Position numbers and translations under genes: made by a program
The notes under the pieces: generated by a model
What the model was told of the DNA's origin: nothing
Seen by the model: only the letters and a program-made list of their open reading frames with translations
Databases searched by the model: none
Part shown: positions 26,361 through 34,953 of the stretch, piece after piece
Numbering within the stretch: position 1 is the first letter of the stretch
Layout of the letters: the number at the start of each line of letters is the position of its first letter
NCBI RefSeq assembly: GCF_900105135.1
Contig: NZ_LT629741.1
Span: 2,170,001 to 2,234,000 of the forward strand
Source of the DNA: Gramella sp. MAR_2010_147
GTDB taxonomy: Bacteria; Bacteroidota; Bacteroidia; Flavobacteriales; Flavobacteriaceae
Reading direction: 5' to 3'
Length of the DNA stretch: 64,000 bases

Positions 26361-27026
26361 TTAATTCTTTTCAGCAATTTTTTTAATTTCATCTGAAGGT
26401 ATTTTACCACTTCTATAATCGTTGTTAGCAAGATATATCATAGCATCCACAATGATTTCAGGATGAATGCTTCTGTACTTTTTAAGACTCCCTATGAGTA
26501 AGCTATCTCCAACACTCATTATCTTTTTCCAGATAAATTCAAAAGGACGGCTCTCTTCTCTTTTTCCACCAATTAAAGACGGCTGGAGGATATAGGTATT
26601 AGAAATTTGCTGCTCTAGAACGGCACCTTCCATCTCACCTTTTATTCGATTATAAAAAAAAGTGCTCTTCTCATCGGCTCCCATCGCCGATATTACCTGG
26701 AAAGTACCAATTTGATTCCTGTTACAAAGTTTTGCCGCTGTCGCCGGTATTCCAAAGTCTACCATCCTGTAAGTATCGTTGTCTGGTGTTTTCTTCTGGG
26801 TACTACCAATACAGCAATAAACCTCATCTGCAGTGAAAAGATCAGCAAACTTTTCCAGTTCAAAAAGGTTGATAAGATATTCTTCAATTTTCTCATGCTT
26901 TTGCTGAACATGATTTCTGGCAAATACCTTAATCTTTCGATAACGATCATCATTTAAGAGCTTTTCCAGCAAAATACTCCCGGTTAGGCCGGTAGCACCT
27001 AGTATTATAGCAGTTTTTTGTTTCAT
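26361..27026 (-). CDS. NAD(P)-binding oxidoreductase of the atypical SDR/HTATIP2-like group
   Basis: 221 residues. Rossmann-fold start with the loop GATGLTGSILLEKLL (residues 10-24), then VYCCIGSTQKKTPDNDTYRMVDFG and QVISAMGADEKSTFFYNRIKGEME, as in the TIP30/YwnB-like proteins. The YNRIKG segment has the Y-x-x-x-K pattern. It is cytoplasmic and of unknown substrate; members are often called nucleoside-diphosphate-sugar epimerase-like. It heads a minus-strand series with CYTH, YciI-like and DUF5996 genes. Confidence 0.88.
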   Translation of the reverse strand: MKQKTAIILGATGLTGSILLEKLLNDDRYRKIKVFARNHVQQKHEKIEEYLINLFELEKFADLFTADEVYCCIGSTQKKTPDNDTYRMVDFGIPATAAKLCNRNQIGTFQVISAMGADEKSTFFYNRIKGEMEGAVLEQQISNTYILQPSLIGGKREESRPFEFIWKKIMSVGDSLLIGSLKKYRSIHPEIIVDAMIYLANNDYRSGKIPSDEIKKIAEKN

Positions 27027-27217
27027 TATTTATACTAATACACTATCAAAGATAAGTTTAATGTTTTAGAATTAAATATTTGAATTGTAACAGCGTTGCA
27101 CTTTAGTCATTCAGAAATTATGGAAACAACGCCATTTTTTATAAAAAGATTTCTTCGTTAGAAGTAGGGAAACTAATCATTTACGTTGTGCTTATGGCTT
27201 CGGAAATGAAGTTTCAC

Positions 27218-27225
27218 TAAATTTG
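27218..27225 (+). promoter_or_regulatory. TAnnTTTG match directly before dinB
   Basis: TAAATTTG matches the Bacteroidetes -7 consensus exactly but ends only 4 bases before the GTG start of dinB. If used it would give an essentially leaderless mRNA, so a chance match is possible. Confidence 0.3.
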
Positions 27226-27229
27226 TAAT

Positions 27230-28321
27230 GTGGAAAGACTTCGTAAAATTATCCATATAGATATGGATGCTTTTTATGCTTCGGTAGAACAACTGGATGA
27301 TCCCGAACTTCGCGGAAAACCGGTAGCCGTAGGTGGCAGTTCTCAAAGAGGTGTGGTTAGCGCCGCAAGTTACGAAGCCCGGAAGTTTGGAGTACGAAGT
27401 GCCATGAGTAGTGTTATTGCCAAACGCAATTGCCCAGACCTCATCTTTGTAAAACCAAGATTTGAGAGATACAAGGAGATTTCAGGTCAAATTCGAGAAA
27501 TTTTCTTTGAATATACAGAGCTGGTGGAGCCCCTCTCATTAGATGAAGCCTACCTGGATGTGACCGAAAATAAAAAAGGAAATCCCAGCGCTACCTTAAT
27601 AGCCAAAGAAATTAGGGATAGAATTAAAGAGAAAACGGGGTTAAATGCGTCCGCAGGAATCTCTATCAATAAATTCATTGCGAAGATAGCCAGTGACATC
27701 AACAAGCCCAACGGACAAAAAACGGTACAGCCCGAAGAAGTCCTAGGTTTCCTGGAAGAACTCGATATTCGAAAATTTTACGGAGTAGGAAAAGTTACTG
27801 CCGAAAAAATGTATCGTTTGGGAATTTTTACCGGGAACGATCTAAAACTGAAATCTGAAGAATACCTTACCGAGCATTTTGGTAAAAGCGGCACTCATTT
27901 TTATAAGGTAGTTCGCGGTATTCATCTTAGCGAGGTAAAGCCCCACCGAATAAGAAAATCACTGGGAGCGGAAAGAACCTTTAACGAGAATATCTCTTCT
28001 GAAATTTTTATGCTGGAAAGACTGGAGAATATTGCCGAAGAAATAGAACGCCGATTGACGAAAAGCAAAGTAGCCGGTAAAACGATTACTCTGAAGATTA
28101 AATACAGTGATTTTACCCAGCAAACCCGTAGTAAAACGATTAGTTACTATATCTCGAACAAAGAATTAATTCTGGAGATCGCCAGGGAACTTTTATATCA
28201 GGAAAAGATGAAGAATTCTGTACGTCTGCTGGGTATTTCCCTTTCTAACCTGAATACCGAAAAAGAAGATTCAGAAGATGAAAAAAAAGAAATTTTTGTT
28301 CAGTTAAAATTTAAGTTTTAG
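27230..28321 (+). CDS. dinB: DNA polymerase IV (Y-family translesion polymerase)
   Basis: 363 residues, GTG start chosen because the catalytic motif IIHIDMDAFYASVEQ must be retained and no in-frame ATG precedes it. The second catalytic site is SLDEAYLDV, and the helix-hairpin-helix (KFYGVGKVTAEKMYRLG) and little-finger domain follow in order. The enzyme copies past damaged bases with low fidelity. The C-terminus ends shortly after an acidic stretch without a clear beta-clamp motif I can identify. It is convergent with pyruvate kinase across a shared terminator. Confidence 0.95.
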   Translation: MERLRKIIHIDMDAFYASVEQLDDPELRGKPVAVGGSSQRGVVSAASYEARKFGVRSAMSSVIAKRNCPDLIFVKPRFERYKEISGQIREIFFEYTELVEPLSLDEAYLDVTENKKGNPSATLIAKEIRDRIKEKTGLNASAGISINKFIAKIASDINKPNGQKTVQPEEVLGFLEELDIRKFYGVGKVTAEKMYRLGIFTGNDLKLKSEEYLTEHFGKSGTHFYKVVRGIHLSEVKPHRIRKSLGAERTFNENISSEIFMLERLENIAEEIERRLTKSKVAGKTITLKIKYSDFTQQTRSKTISYYISNKELILEIARELLYQEKMKNSVRLLGISLSNLNTEKEDSEDEKKEIFVQLKFKF

Positions 28322-28353
28322 CCATTCCGTATTAAACTTATTAAGGCATAAAA

Positions 28354-28386
28354 AAAGCCACGAATACATGATGTACTCGTGGCTTT
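28354..28386. terminator. Bidirectional terminator between dinB and pyk
   Basis: AAAGCCACGA pairs with TCGTGGCTTT over a 13-nt loop, with A and T runs on both sides, between two convergent genes. Confidence 0.85.
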
Positions 28387-28402
28387 ATATTTTAAATAAA
28401 AC

Positions 28403-29833
28403 TTATTCTATTTCAGATACTCTTAATGTATTCACCATTCCTTTTGCGGTTATAGGCATTGCCGCAAGATTAATAGTAAAATCACCAGTTTCTACAAATT
28501 TTGTCTTTTTAGCCATATCACTAATATCTTCTATGGTTTCATCTGTACTTACAAATTTATCATAGTAGAAGGCTTTTACACCCCATAGTAAACTTAACTG
28601 ATTAAGAATTCTTCTATTGGACGTAAAAACCAGGATATGTGCTTCTGGTCTCCATGCAGAGATCTGAAAGGCAGTATAGCCACTATTGGTAAGAGTACAA
28701 ATAGCTTTAGCCTTGATCTCATTGGCCATATGGGCTGCATGATAACACACCGCTTTAGTGATATATCTTTTTGTTCTTACATGGGGCGGCTCATGTGGAA
28801 CCTTAATCAAAGGGGAATTCTCAACACTCTGAAGAATCTGAGACATTTTCTGAATTACCTGTACCGGGTATTGTCCTACAGAAGTCTCCCCACTAAGCAT
28901 TACCGCATCGGCACCATCCATCACAGAGTTTGCAACATCGTTTACCTCAGCTCTTGTTGGAGTTAGGCTCGTGATCATGGTTTCCATCATTTGTGTAGCG
29001 ATAATGACAGGAATTCTAGCCTTTTTTGCCGTAAGCACCAGTTTCTTCTGAATTAGAGGAACTTCCTGAGCCGGAATTTCTACACCAAGATCTCCACGGG
29101 CTACCATTAGACCATCACAATAGGCAACTATTTTATCAATATTTGCTACTCCTTCGGGTTTTTCGATCTTGGCAACAATTGGAATTTTATATTTTGAGTG
29201 TTTTTTGATAAGTTCCTGAAGCTCCATAAGATCTTCAGCATGTCTCACAAAAGAAAGCGCCATCCAGTCTACTCCTATTTCACAGGCAAATTTTGCATCT
29301 TTTACATCTTTTTCAGTAAGCGCGGGCAATGAAATATTAGTATTTGGAAGGTTAACCCCTTTCTTAGACTTCAATGGACCTCCCTGGATCACTTTGGTTT
29401 TTACTTCATCCTTTTTATTGGTTTTCACCACTTCAAAGATAAGTTTACCATCATCCAGCAAAATTCTTTCTCCTGCTTTAACATCCCTTGGAAAAGAGTC
29501 ATAATTCATATAAACCCTTTCTGCAGTTCCTTTGAATTCTTTTCCTGTAGCGAAAACTATATGATCGCCTTCATTTACCACCACTTCCTCCTTCATCACG
29601 CCAACTCTAAGTTTTGGACCCTGAAGATCCCCTAAAATGGCAGCGTTAAATCCGTCCTCATCATTCAATTCCCTGATCATTTTAATCCTTTCCCTTACAT
29701 CGTCATAATTGGCGTGGGAAAAATTAATACGAAAAACATTCACACCCTCCTGCAGCATTTTTCTTAATACATCCTTACTACTGGTTGCAGGGCCCAGTGT
29801 TGCTACTATTTTTGTTTTTTTGTTGGTAGGCAT
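28403..29833 (-). CDS. pyk: Pyruvate kinase
   Basis: 476 residues, last step of glycolysis, phosphoenolpyruvate plus ADP to pyruvate plus ATP. Recognisable from the N-terminal TKIVATLGPATSS, the active-site region (MVARGDLGVEIPAQEVPLIQKK) and AVMLSGETSVGQYPVQVIQKM. Full length for the bacterial enzyme. The start overlaps the stop of the IPExxxVDY gene by one base, so it is translationally coupled and belongs to the acpP-fabF-rnc unit, an order seen in related Flavobacteria. Confidence 0.97.
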   Translation of the reverse strand: MPTNKKTKIVATLGPATSSKDVLRKMLQEGVNVFRINFSHANYDDVRERIKMIRELNDEDGFNAAILGDLQGPKLRVGVMKEEVVVNEGDHIVFATGKEFKGTAERVYMNYDSFPRDVKAGERILLDDGKLIFEVVKTNKKDEVKTKVIQGGPLKSKKGVNLPNTNISLPALTEKDVKDAKFACEIGVDWMALSFVRHAEDLMELQELIKKHSKYKIPIVAKIEKPEGVANIDKIVAYCDGLMVARGDLGVEIPAQEVPLIQKKLVLTAKKARIPVIIATQMMETMITSLTPTRAEVNDVANSVMDGADAVMLSGETSVGQYPVQVIQKMSQILQSVENSPLIKVPHEPPHVRTKRYITKAVCYHAAHMANEIKAKAICTLTNSGYTAFQISAWRPEAHILVFTSNRRILNQLSLLWGVKAFYYDKFVSTDETIEDISDMAKKTKFVETGDFTINLAAMPITAKGMVNTLRVSEIE

Positions 29834-30318
29834 TATTCGAATATTAGATTTTGTTTGGATTTTAGATTATCAACATCAACGGCATATACAGCCTGAACTC
29901 CAGGTATCTGTCCTATTTTGTTGAGCACCCTGTTAAATTCTTTTGGTCGAATCTCTTCACTGATTTTTAAAAAAAAATCAACCTTATTATATTCAGGGAT
30001 CAAATTTACTTCCTGAGGACTCAATTCTTCCTCTTCAAATAGCGACCCGGAACTAAGAATTTTTTTCGCCTCTCCCTTAAACTTGTTAGCGACTAGATCT
30101 AGGCTATAATATGAATTTGGTTCTTTATGTGAAAACAGAGCATAAAAAGCATCATAATCTGTATGATTAAAATCTATATCCTTTCGTTCCCGTTCCAGAT
30201 TAACTTTAAGATACTTATTTAGAAAATATGCCATTTTATATCCCTCAAGTGAGGAATAAATGGCAATTAAATTAAAATGCTCATCTTCAACTTCCAGAAG
30301 CATTTTATGCGATTGCAT
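29833..30318 (-). CDS. IPExxxVDY family protein
   Basis: 161 residues. The motif that names the family is visible at about residues 104-112 as IPEYNKVDF, with F in place of the last tyrosine. The N-terminal part (HFNLIAIYSSLEGYKMAYFLNKYLKVNL) and FFLKISEE are typical. The family is restricted to Bacteroidetes and occurs between rnc and pyk. The function is unknown. No signal peptide or membrane segment. Confidence 0.92.
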   Translation of the reverse strand: MQSHKMLLEVEDEHFNLIAIYSSLEGYKMAYFLNKYLKVNLERERKDIDFNHTDYDAFYALFSHKEPNSYYSLDLVANKFKGEAKKILSSGSLFEEEELSPQEVNLIPEYNKVDFFLKISEEIRPKEFNRVLNKIGQIPGVQAVYAVDVDNLKSKQNLIFE

Positions 30319-30399
30319 AAACTTATACTTTAAGGTTAAAGATACTATATGATTAACAAAATGAAGATATTAAGGCCCTAAAATTCATAATTTTTTACG

Positions 30400-30409
30400 A
30401 AAACGTTTT
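30400..30409. promoter_or_regulatory. AAAACGTTTT palindrome between rnc and the IPExxxVDY gene
   Basis: Perfect 10-bp palindrome in a 114-bp gap within an otherwise tight gene run. It resembles LacI-family half-site symmetry, and it could mark an operator for a pyk-specific promoter. A chance occurrence in AT-rich DNA is possible. Confidence 0.25.
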
Positions 30410-30432
30410 AGTTTACGTGAAATCATTAAAAT

Positions 30433-31164
30433 TCAATCTATTTTATTCTGGAGCGCATAATAAGCTCTTTTTGAGGCTTTCTCTTCTGCTTTTTTCTTGG
30501 AAGTTGCTCGTGCCTTGGCCACAACCCGGCCATCTAATCTAAGTTTTACCGCAAAATGCTTGAGTTCATTATTGCCGGTATCTTCATACACATTAAAATC
30601 GAATTCTTTCTTTTCTTTTTGACACCATTCAATGACCAGGCTTTTATAACTAATCACTTTCCCTTCTAACTGTTCAATATCTACATAAGGATCTATTACG
30701 CGCTCATAAATAAATCTTTTACAGTATTTATAACCCCTATCCAGGTAAATCGCTCCGACCAGCGCTTCAAATAAATTACCATGAATATTTACCCCGAACT
30801 GATCTGTAGGAATATTTGTTTGGATATGCTTGATGAGCATCAGGTCTTTTCCAAGCTCATTGAGATGCTTTCTACTCACCACTTTAGACCTCATCTTAGT
30901 TAGATAACCTTCATTTCCCCCAGGAACTGCTTTAAATAAATGAGACGCTACCACCGCACTCAACATGGCATCTCCGAGGAATTCCAGGCGTTCAAAATTA
31001 ATGGCATTCCCTGCTTCATCTTTTCGGTTTAAAGAGCGATGCGTAAAGGCTTTTTTGTAAGGGGATATGGACTTAGGTTTAAATCCGAGTATTTTAGTAA
31101 GTATATTAAAAAAATTCCCGCCTTTTGAAGAACGGGAATTTAGTATGTTACGAATAACGCTCAT
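30433..31164 (-). CDS. rnc: Ribonuclease III
   Basis: 243 residues. The catalytic signature ERLEFLGDAML lies at about residues 58-68, with E61 and D65 in place, and the second acidic pair is in NLFEALVGAIYLDRG. A C-terminal double-stranded RNA-binding domain runs from about 170 to 240 (SYKSLVIEWCQKEKKEFDFN; KKKAEEKASKRAYYAL). It cuts double-stranded rRNA precursors and regulatory duplexes. It starts 3 bp after the fabF stop, an acpP-fabF-rnc order shared by many bacteria. Confidence 0.96.
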   Translation of the reverse strand: MSVIRNILNSRSSKGGNFFNILTKILGFKPKSISPYKKAFTHRSLNRKDEAGNAINFERLEFLGDAMLSAVVASHLFKAVPGGNEGYLTKMRSKVVSRKHLNELGKDLMLIKHIQTNIPTDQFGVNIHGNLFEALVGAIYLDRGYKYCKRFIYERVIDPYVDIEQLEGKVISYKSLVIEWCQKEKKEFDFNVYEDTGNNELKHFAVKLRLDGRVVAKARATSKKKAEEKASKRAYYALQNKID

Positions 31165-31167
31165 CGG

Positions 31168-32421
31168 TTATTCGTCCAGTTTCTTAAACACCACACAGGC
31201 GTTATGGCCGCCAAAACCAAATGTATTGCTCATTACAACCTCAACATCTCTCTTTTGAGCCTTATTTAATGTAAGGTTCAATTCAGGATCAATGTTTTCA
31301 TCGTTATGCTCATGATTAATAGTTGGAGGTACAATTCCATGTTTCATAGAAAGAATTGCTGCAATCGCTTCAATCGCTCCCGCTGCTCCTAATAAATGAC
31401 CCGTCATTGACTTGGTAGAATTGATGTTCATTGTTTTTGCATGCTCTCCAAAAACCTTGGTAATTGCTTTCAATTCAGCAACATCCCCAAGAGGCGTTGA
31501 AGTACCATGCGTGTTAATCGCATCTACATCTTCCGGTTTTAATCCGGCATTTTTCAGGCAATTCTTCATTACCGCTACTACTCCGTCACCTTCAGGATGA
31601 GGTGCCGTCATATGATAGGCGTCTGAAGATAATCCTCCACCCATTACCTCGGCATAGATCTTAGCTCCTCTGGCTTTCGCGTGCTCATACTCTTCTAATA
31701 TAAGCGCACCACCACCTTCACCAAGAACGAATCCGTCTCTTGTAGCATCAAAAGGTCTCGATGCTGTTTCGGGATTTTCGTTTCTTGTGGAAAGGGCATG
31801 CATTGCGTTAAATCCGCCCATTCCCGCTATGGTAACTGCTGCTTCAGATCCTCCTGAAACAATGATATCACTATGACCTAAACGAATATTGTTCAGTGCA
31901 TCTATCATCGCATTTGCTGAAGATGCACATGCCGATACTGTGGTATAATTGGCCCCCATGAATCCGTGTTTGATAGAAATATTACCAGGGGCAATATCTG
32001 CGATCATCTTCGGAATAAAGAAAGGGTTGAATCTTGGAGAACCATCACCTTCTGCAAAATTGATCATTTCATTCTGGAAAGTTTCAAGACCACCTATCCC
32101 TGCTCCCCAAATTACGCCAACCCGATATTTGTCTACAGTATTTAGATCGATTCCTGAATCCTGAATGGCTTCATCTGCAGAAACCATGGCATACTGAGCG
32201 AACCTGTCAAGTTTTCTCGCCTCCTTTCGATCAAAATGATCTAGCGGATTAAAGTTTTTGAGTTCGCAAGCGAATTTAGTCTTGAACTTTTCGGTATCAA
32301 AATAAGTGATAGGCGCGCTACCACTTTTACCGTTTACAAGTCCCTCCCAATATTCCTCTAAGTTGTTACCTATTGGGGTTAAGGCACCAAGGCCTGTAAC
32401 TACTACTCGCTTTAACTCCAT
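31168..32421 (-). CDS. fabF: Beta-ketoacyl-ACP synthase II
   Basis: 417 residues. Chain-elongating condensing enzyme of fatty-acid synthesis, acting on malonyl-ACP and acyl-ACP. The catalytic triad is C165 (VSACASSAN), H305 (NTHGTSTP) and H342 (MTGHLLGAAG). Full length and no oddities. acpP lies 14 bp upstream, supplying the carrier protein it uses, and rnc lies 3 bp downstream. Confidence 0.98.
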   Translation of the reverse strand: MELKRVVVTGLGALTPIGNNLEEYWEGLVNGKSGSAPITYFDTEKFKTKFACELKNFNPLDHFDRKEARKLDRFAQYAMVSADEAIQDSGIDLNTVDKYRVGVIWGAGIGGLETFQNEMINFAEGDGSPRFNPFFIPKMIADIAPGNISIKHGFMGANYTTVSACASSANAMIDALNNIRLGHSDIIVSGGSEAAVTIAGMGGFNAMHALSTRNENPETASRPFDATRDGFVLGEGGGALILEEYEHAKARGAKIYAEVMGGGLSSDAYHMTAPHPEGDGVVAVMKNCLKNAGLKPEDVDAINTHGTSTPLGDVAELKAITKVFGEHAKTMNINSTKSMTGHLLGAAGAIEAIAAILSMKHGIVPPTINHEHNDENIDPELNLTLNKAQKRDVEVVMSNTFGFGGHNACVVFKKLDE

Positions 32422-32435
32422 ATGGTGTGTTGATT

Positions 32436-32672
32436 TTATTTCTTAGCGTCTTCGATATATGAAATTGCCTGACCTACAGTAGCAATATTCTCTGCCTGAT
32501 CGTCTGGGATCTGGATGTCAAATTCCTTCTCAAATTCCATGATCAATTCTACTGTGTCTAGTGAATCAGCACCCAAGTCGTTGGTGAAGCTGGCTTCGTT
32601 TACAACTTCATTCTCGTCAACTCCCAATTTGTCAACGATAATAGCTTTTACTCTTGATGCAATGTCTGACAT
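32436..32672 (-). CDS. acpP: Acyl carrier protein
   Basis: 78 residues, acidic helical bundle. The phosphopantetheine attachment serine is S37 in the motif [12 protein letters not shown]. It carries acyl chains for FabF and for the desaturase elsewhere in the window. It is the first gene of the minus-strand acpP-fabF-rnc-IPExxxVDY-pyk run, and a consensus-like -7 site lies 30 bp upstream of its ATG. Confidence 0.98.
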   Translation of the reverse strand: MSDIASRVKAIIVDKLGVDENEVVNEASFTNDLGADSLDTVELIMEFEKEFDIQIPDDQAENIATVGQAISYIEDAKK

Positions 32673-32701
32673 AATTTTTTATTTTAATTTTGATTAGGTG
32701 G

Positions 32702-32709
32702 CAAAAATA
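32702..32709 (-). promoter_or_regulatory. Probable -7 element of the acpP promoter
   Basis: On the minus strand the sequence reads TATTTTTG, a full match to TAnnTTTG, placed 30 bp before the acpP ATG. No clear TTG -33 box lies at the right spacing, so only the -7 part is supported. Confidence 0.5.
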
Positions 32710-32818
32710 AAAAACTTTATTTTAAAACCGATTTTTCCTCTAAAAATGTGATGGTAATTTACATAAATTCATTGAAAGCAATTAATTTTACATCCTAATA
32801 AATGTTAACAAGCTTATT

Positions 32819-33415
32819 TTGAGTGATAAAGAAAGTACGAACACAAAAAAGATTGTAATTTTTGCTTCCGGTTCCGGTACCAATGCCGAAAATATCATAA
32901 AATACTTCCAGAAATCCAAAAATATCCAGGTAGCTGCAGTTCTTTCTAACCGAAGATCGGCCGGAGTTTTAAAACGAGCCCACGATCTAAATGTAAAAGC
33001 GCTGTTATTTGATAAGGAAGCGTTTTATGGCACCAATGACGTATTGAACATTTTAAAAGATATAGACCCCGATCTTATTGTTCTTGCCGGGTTTCTTTGG
33101 TTATTTCCATCAAATATCATCCATGAATTTCCTGATAAAATTATCAATATCCACCCTGCATTATTACCTAAATATGGTGGGAAGGGAATGTATGGATCTA
33201 AAGTTCACGAAACGGTCATTGCAGAAAAAGAAGTAAAAAGCGGCATTACCATTCATTATGTAAATGAAAAATATGATGAAGGCAACACCATTTTTCAGGC
33301 TTCTGTACATATAGAAAATCATGATACAGCTGAAAGCCTAGCTGAAAAAATTCATGAGCTCGAATATAAACACTTCCCTGAAATAATTCAGCAAGTATTA
33401 GAAGAATCTAACTAA
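32819..33415 (+). CDS. purN: Phosphoribosylglycinamide formyltransferase
   Basis: 198 residues. Transfers a formyl group from 10-formyltetrahydrofolate to GAR in purine synthesis. Key parts: FASGSGTNAENI (substrate loop), NIHPALLPKYGGKGMYG and HETVIAEKEVKSGITIHYV, with the conserved N, H and D catalytic set (N in IINIHPAL). I use TTG because no in-frame ATG precedes the domain; ATT at 32816 is an alternative. It overlaps the rnhA ATG by one base and diverges from acpP. Confidence 0.95.
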   Translation: MSDKESTNTKKIVIFASGSGTNAENIIKYFQKSKNIQVAAVLSNRRSAGVLKRAHDLNVKALLFDKEAFYGTNDVLNILKDIDPDLIVLAGFLWLFPSNIIHEFPDKIINIHPALLPKYGGKGMYGSKVHETVIAEKEVKSGITIHYVNEKYDEGNTIFQASVHIENHDTAESLAEKIHELEYKHFPEIIQQVLEESN

Positions 33416-33879
33416 TGCAAACTCCCAAAGTTCATATATACACTGATGGGGCTGCTCGAGGCAATCCCGGACCAGGCGGTTTTGGGGTGGTGATGGAATG
33501 GGTAGGCAAACCCTATAAAAAAGAATATGCTCAGGGTTTTAAACTTACCACCAATAACCGGATGGAGTTGATGGCGGTTATCGTTGCCATTAGTAAACTT
33601 AAAAATCCCGGGACACCTGCAAAAGTTTTCACCGATTCAAAATATGTGGCTGATGCGGTGAATAAAGGCTGGGTATTTAATTGGGAAAAAAAGAATTTTG
33701 TCAATCGCAAGAATACTGATCTATGGAAAGCATTTTTAAAAGTCTTCCGAAGACATGAAGTTCAATTTCAATGGATCAAGGGTCATAACGATCATCCCCA
33801 GAATGAACGCTGTGACGCATTAGCGGTAATGGCTTCCAAGGGAAAAGATCTTTTAGAAGATACCGGTTACAAAGCTTAA
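33415..33879 (+). CDS. rnhA: Ribonuclease HI
   Basis: 154 residues. Cleaves the RNA strand of RNA-DNA hybrids. All four acidic active-site residues are visible: D11 (YTDGAARGNPGPGG), E51 (NRMELMA), D74 (FTDSKYV) and D134 (NERCDALA). Length is standard. It is tightly linked to purN (one base overlap). The same order purN-rnhA-PfkB-purF occurs in related Flavobacteria, though no functional link between RNase H and purine synthesis is implied. Confidence 0.97.
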   Translation: MQTPKVHIYTDGAARGNPGPGGFGVVMEWVGKPYKKEYAQGFKLTTNNRMELMAVIVAISKLKNPGTPAKVFTDSKYVADAVNKGWVFNWEKKNFVNRKNTDLWKAFLKVFRRHEVQFQWIKGHNDHPQNERCDALAVMASKGKDLLEDTGYKA

Positions 33880-33923
33880 CATTTTGCAACTGCTTTCAGG
33901 TTTACAGCTTGAAAAACAAACTG

Positions 33924-33931
33924 TATATTTG
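33924..33931 (+). promoter_or_regulatory. Probable -7 element for the PfkB kinase gene
   Basis: TATATTTG matches TAnnTTTG fully, 22 bp before the ATG at 33954. No -33 TTG was found at 17-23 bp spacing (TTG occurrences are 12 and 37 bp away). Confidence 0.45.
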
Positions 33932-33953
33932 CAGCGTCATTTTAAACCCCGTT

Positions 33954-34877
33954 ATGAGTAAATTACTTATTGTAGGAACCGTTGCGTTCGATGCCATTGA
34001 AACTCCATTTGGAAAAACCGATAAAATTTTAGGTGGTGCTGCCACTTATATTGGGCTATCTGCCTCAAATTTTGATATAAACAGTGCTGTAGTTTCAGTA
34101 GTTGGCGACGATTTCCCCCAGGAATATTTAGATCTGCTTAAAGAAAATAATATAGACATAAAAGGTGTTGAAGTTGTAAAAGGCGGTAAAACCTTCTTTT
34201 GGAGCGGTAGATATCATAACGATCTAAACACTAGAGACACACTGGATACTCAGCTGAATGTTCTTGCTGATTTTGATCCTGTGGTTCCTGAAACACATAA
34301 GGATTCAGAATTTGTAATGCTTGGAAATTTGCATCCTTTAGTTCAGTTAAGTGTCCTGGAGCAGGTAAAATCGCCGAAGCTCGTAGTTTTAGACACTATG
34401 AATTTCTGGATGGATAATAGTCTGGAAGATTTGATGAAGGTGATTGCTAAAGTTGATGTTATTACTATTAATGATGAAGAAGCAAGACAACTTTCAGGAG
34501 AATATTCATTGGTAAAAGCGGCCAGGAAAATTGAAGAAATGGGGCCAAAATATGTGGTAATTAAAAAAGGTGAGCATGGTGCTTTACTTTTTCATAAAGA
34601 TCAGATATTCTTTGCGCCGGCTTTACCTTTAGAAGAAGTTTTTGACCCAACTGGTGCGGGAGATACCTTTGCTGGTGGATTTATTGGTTATCTGGCCAAA
34701 ACCGGAGATATTTCTTTTGAAAATATGAAGAGCGCAATTATCTATGGTTCCAATCTTGCCTCCTTTTGCGTAGAAAAATTTGGAACAGAGAGAATGCAAT
34801 CCCTAACAGGAGATGAAATGAACAAAAGGCTTGATCAGTTCAGGAAGCTAACACAATTTGAAACACAATTAGATTAA
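33954..34877 (+). CDS. PfkB family sugar/nucleoside kinase
   Basis: 307 residues, started at MSKLLIVGTVAFDAIETPFG because the longer frame begins with a TTG in non-conserved sequence. The family motifs are KILGGAATYIGLSAS (substrate side) and the C-terminal catalytic signature DPTGAGDTFAGGFIGY with the catalytic aspartate. Members phosphorylate ribose, adenosine, fructose phosphates and other sugars. Its position before the purF-like gene hints at a ribose or nucleoside substrate, as inference. A terminator follows. Confidence 0.92.
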   Translation: MSKLLIVGTVAFDAIETPFGKTDKILGGAATYIGLSASNFDINSAVVSVVGDDFPQEYLDLLKENNIDIKGVEVVKGGKTFFWSGRYHNDLNTRDTLDTQLNVLADFDPVVPETHKDSEFVMLGNLHPLVQLSVLEQVKSPKLVVLDTMNFWMDNSLEDLMKVIAKVDVITINDEEARQLSGEYSLVKAARKIEEMGPKYVVIKKGEHGALLFHKDQIFFAPALPLEEVFDPTGAGDTFAGGFIGYLAKTGDISFENMKSAIIYGSNLASFCVEKFGTERMQSLTGDEMNKRLDQFRKLTQFETQLD

Positions 34878-34884
34878 AAATAAC

Positions 34885-34902
34885 GCCCTGTAATTTCAGG
34901 GC
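34885..34902 (+). terminator. Terminator after the PfkB kinase gene
   Basis: GCCCTG pairs with CAGGGC over a 6-nt loop, followed by seven T. It separates the kinase from the purF-like gene. Confidence 0.85.
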
Positions 34903-34953
34903 TTTTTTTGTGACAAACACCAAACACAACAAATTCCTAAAGGAAACTAAGAT

